Assembly (NCBI GenBank): GCA_905480055.1
Contig: CAJQOW010000096.1
Location: forward strand, 1-5,608
Length of the DNA: 5,608 bases
Direction of reading: 5' to 3'
Source: an uncultured Acidimicrobiia bacterium
GTDB lineage: Bacteria; Actinomycetota; Acidimicrobiia; UBA5794
Part shown: positions 5,590 to 5,608 of the stretch, piece by piece
Numbering within the stretch: the stretch's first letter is position 1
Layout: each line of letters starts with the position of its first letter
Translations under genes and position numbers: made by a program
Notes under the pieces: model-generated
What the model was told of the DNA's origin: nothing
Seen by the model: only the letters and a program-made list of their open reading frames with translations
The model's database searches: none

Positions 5590-5608
5590 GGGCTTGGGGG
5601 CTTGGGGG
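5590..5608. repeat. Two copies of an 8-bp tandem unit at the window end
   Basis: The unit GGGCTTGG occurs at 5590-5597 and 5598-5605, and GGG at 5606-5608 begins a third copy. The array reaches the last base, so its true length is unknown. It lies upstream of the kinase-like gene, in the region expected to hold that gene's promoter. Confidence 0.55.

Overview
The window is GC-rich bacterial DNA with dense gene packing, TTG and GTG start codons, clear Shine-Dalgarno sequences on several genes, and a substrate-binding protein with a long threonine-rich linker. Together these suggest a high-GC actinobacterium, plausibly of the Acidimicrobiia type. That placement is inferred from style, not from a marker gene. 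No rRNA, tRNA, CRISPR array, insertion sequence, integrase or phage gene was seen.

Layout. Positions 1-1663 (+) hold the end of a branched-chain amino acid type (Liv/HAAT) ABC importer operon: the C-terminus of the permease LivM, then the ATPases LivG and LivF. All three are translationally coupled by short overlaps (14 nt and 4 nt). A strong hairpin at 1672-1716 closes the operon. Facing it on the minus strand (1733-3103) is a periplasmic-binding-protein type solute receptor of the same transporter class, anchored by an N-terminal membrane helix instead of a lipid. A divergent intergenic region (3104-3190) follows. It carries a perfect 8+4+8 inverted repeat and separates the receptor gene from hflX (3191-4540, +), a ribosome-associated GTPase. 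Convergent to hflX, with only 12 nt between the stop codons, is an aminoglycoside phosphotransferase/SrkA-like kinase-fold protein of unknown substrate (4553-5575, -). The last 33 bases carry two copies of an 8-bp tandem unit running off the window end.

How the genes relate. LivM, LivG and LivF would form the inner-membrane pore and its ATPase pair. The convergent receptor is the obvious candidate to deliver ligand to that pore, but it is transcribed separately, so its level can be set independently. HflX and the kinase-like protein have no evident link to transport.

I found no convincing new multi-gene system. The items most worth a second look are the receptor with serine where a lipobox cysteine would be expected, the dyad next to its putative promoter, and the unusual starts of livG and hflX.
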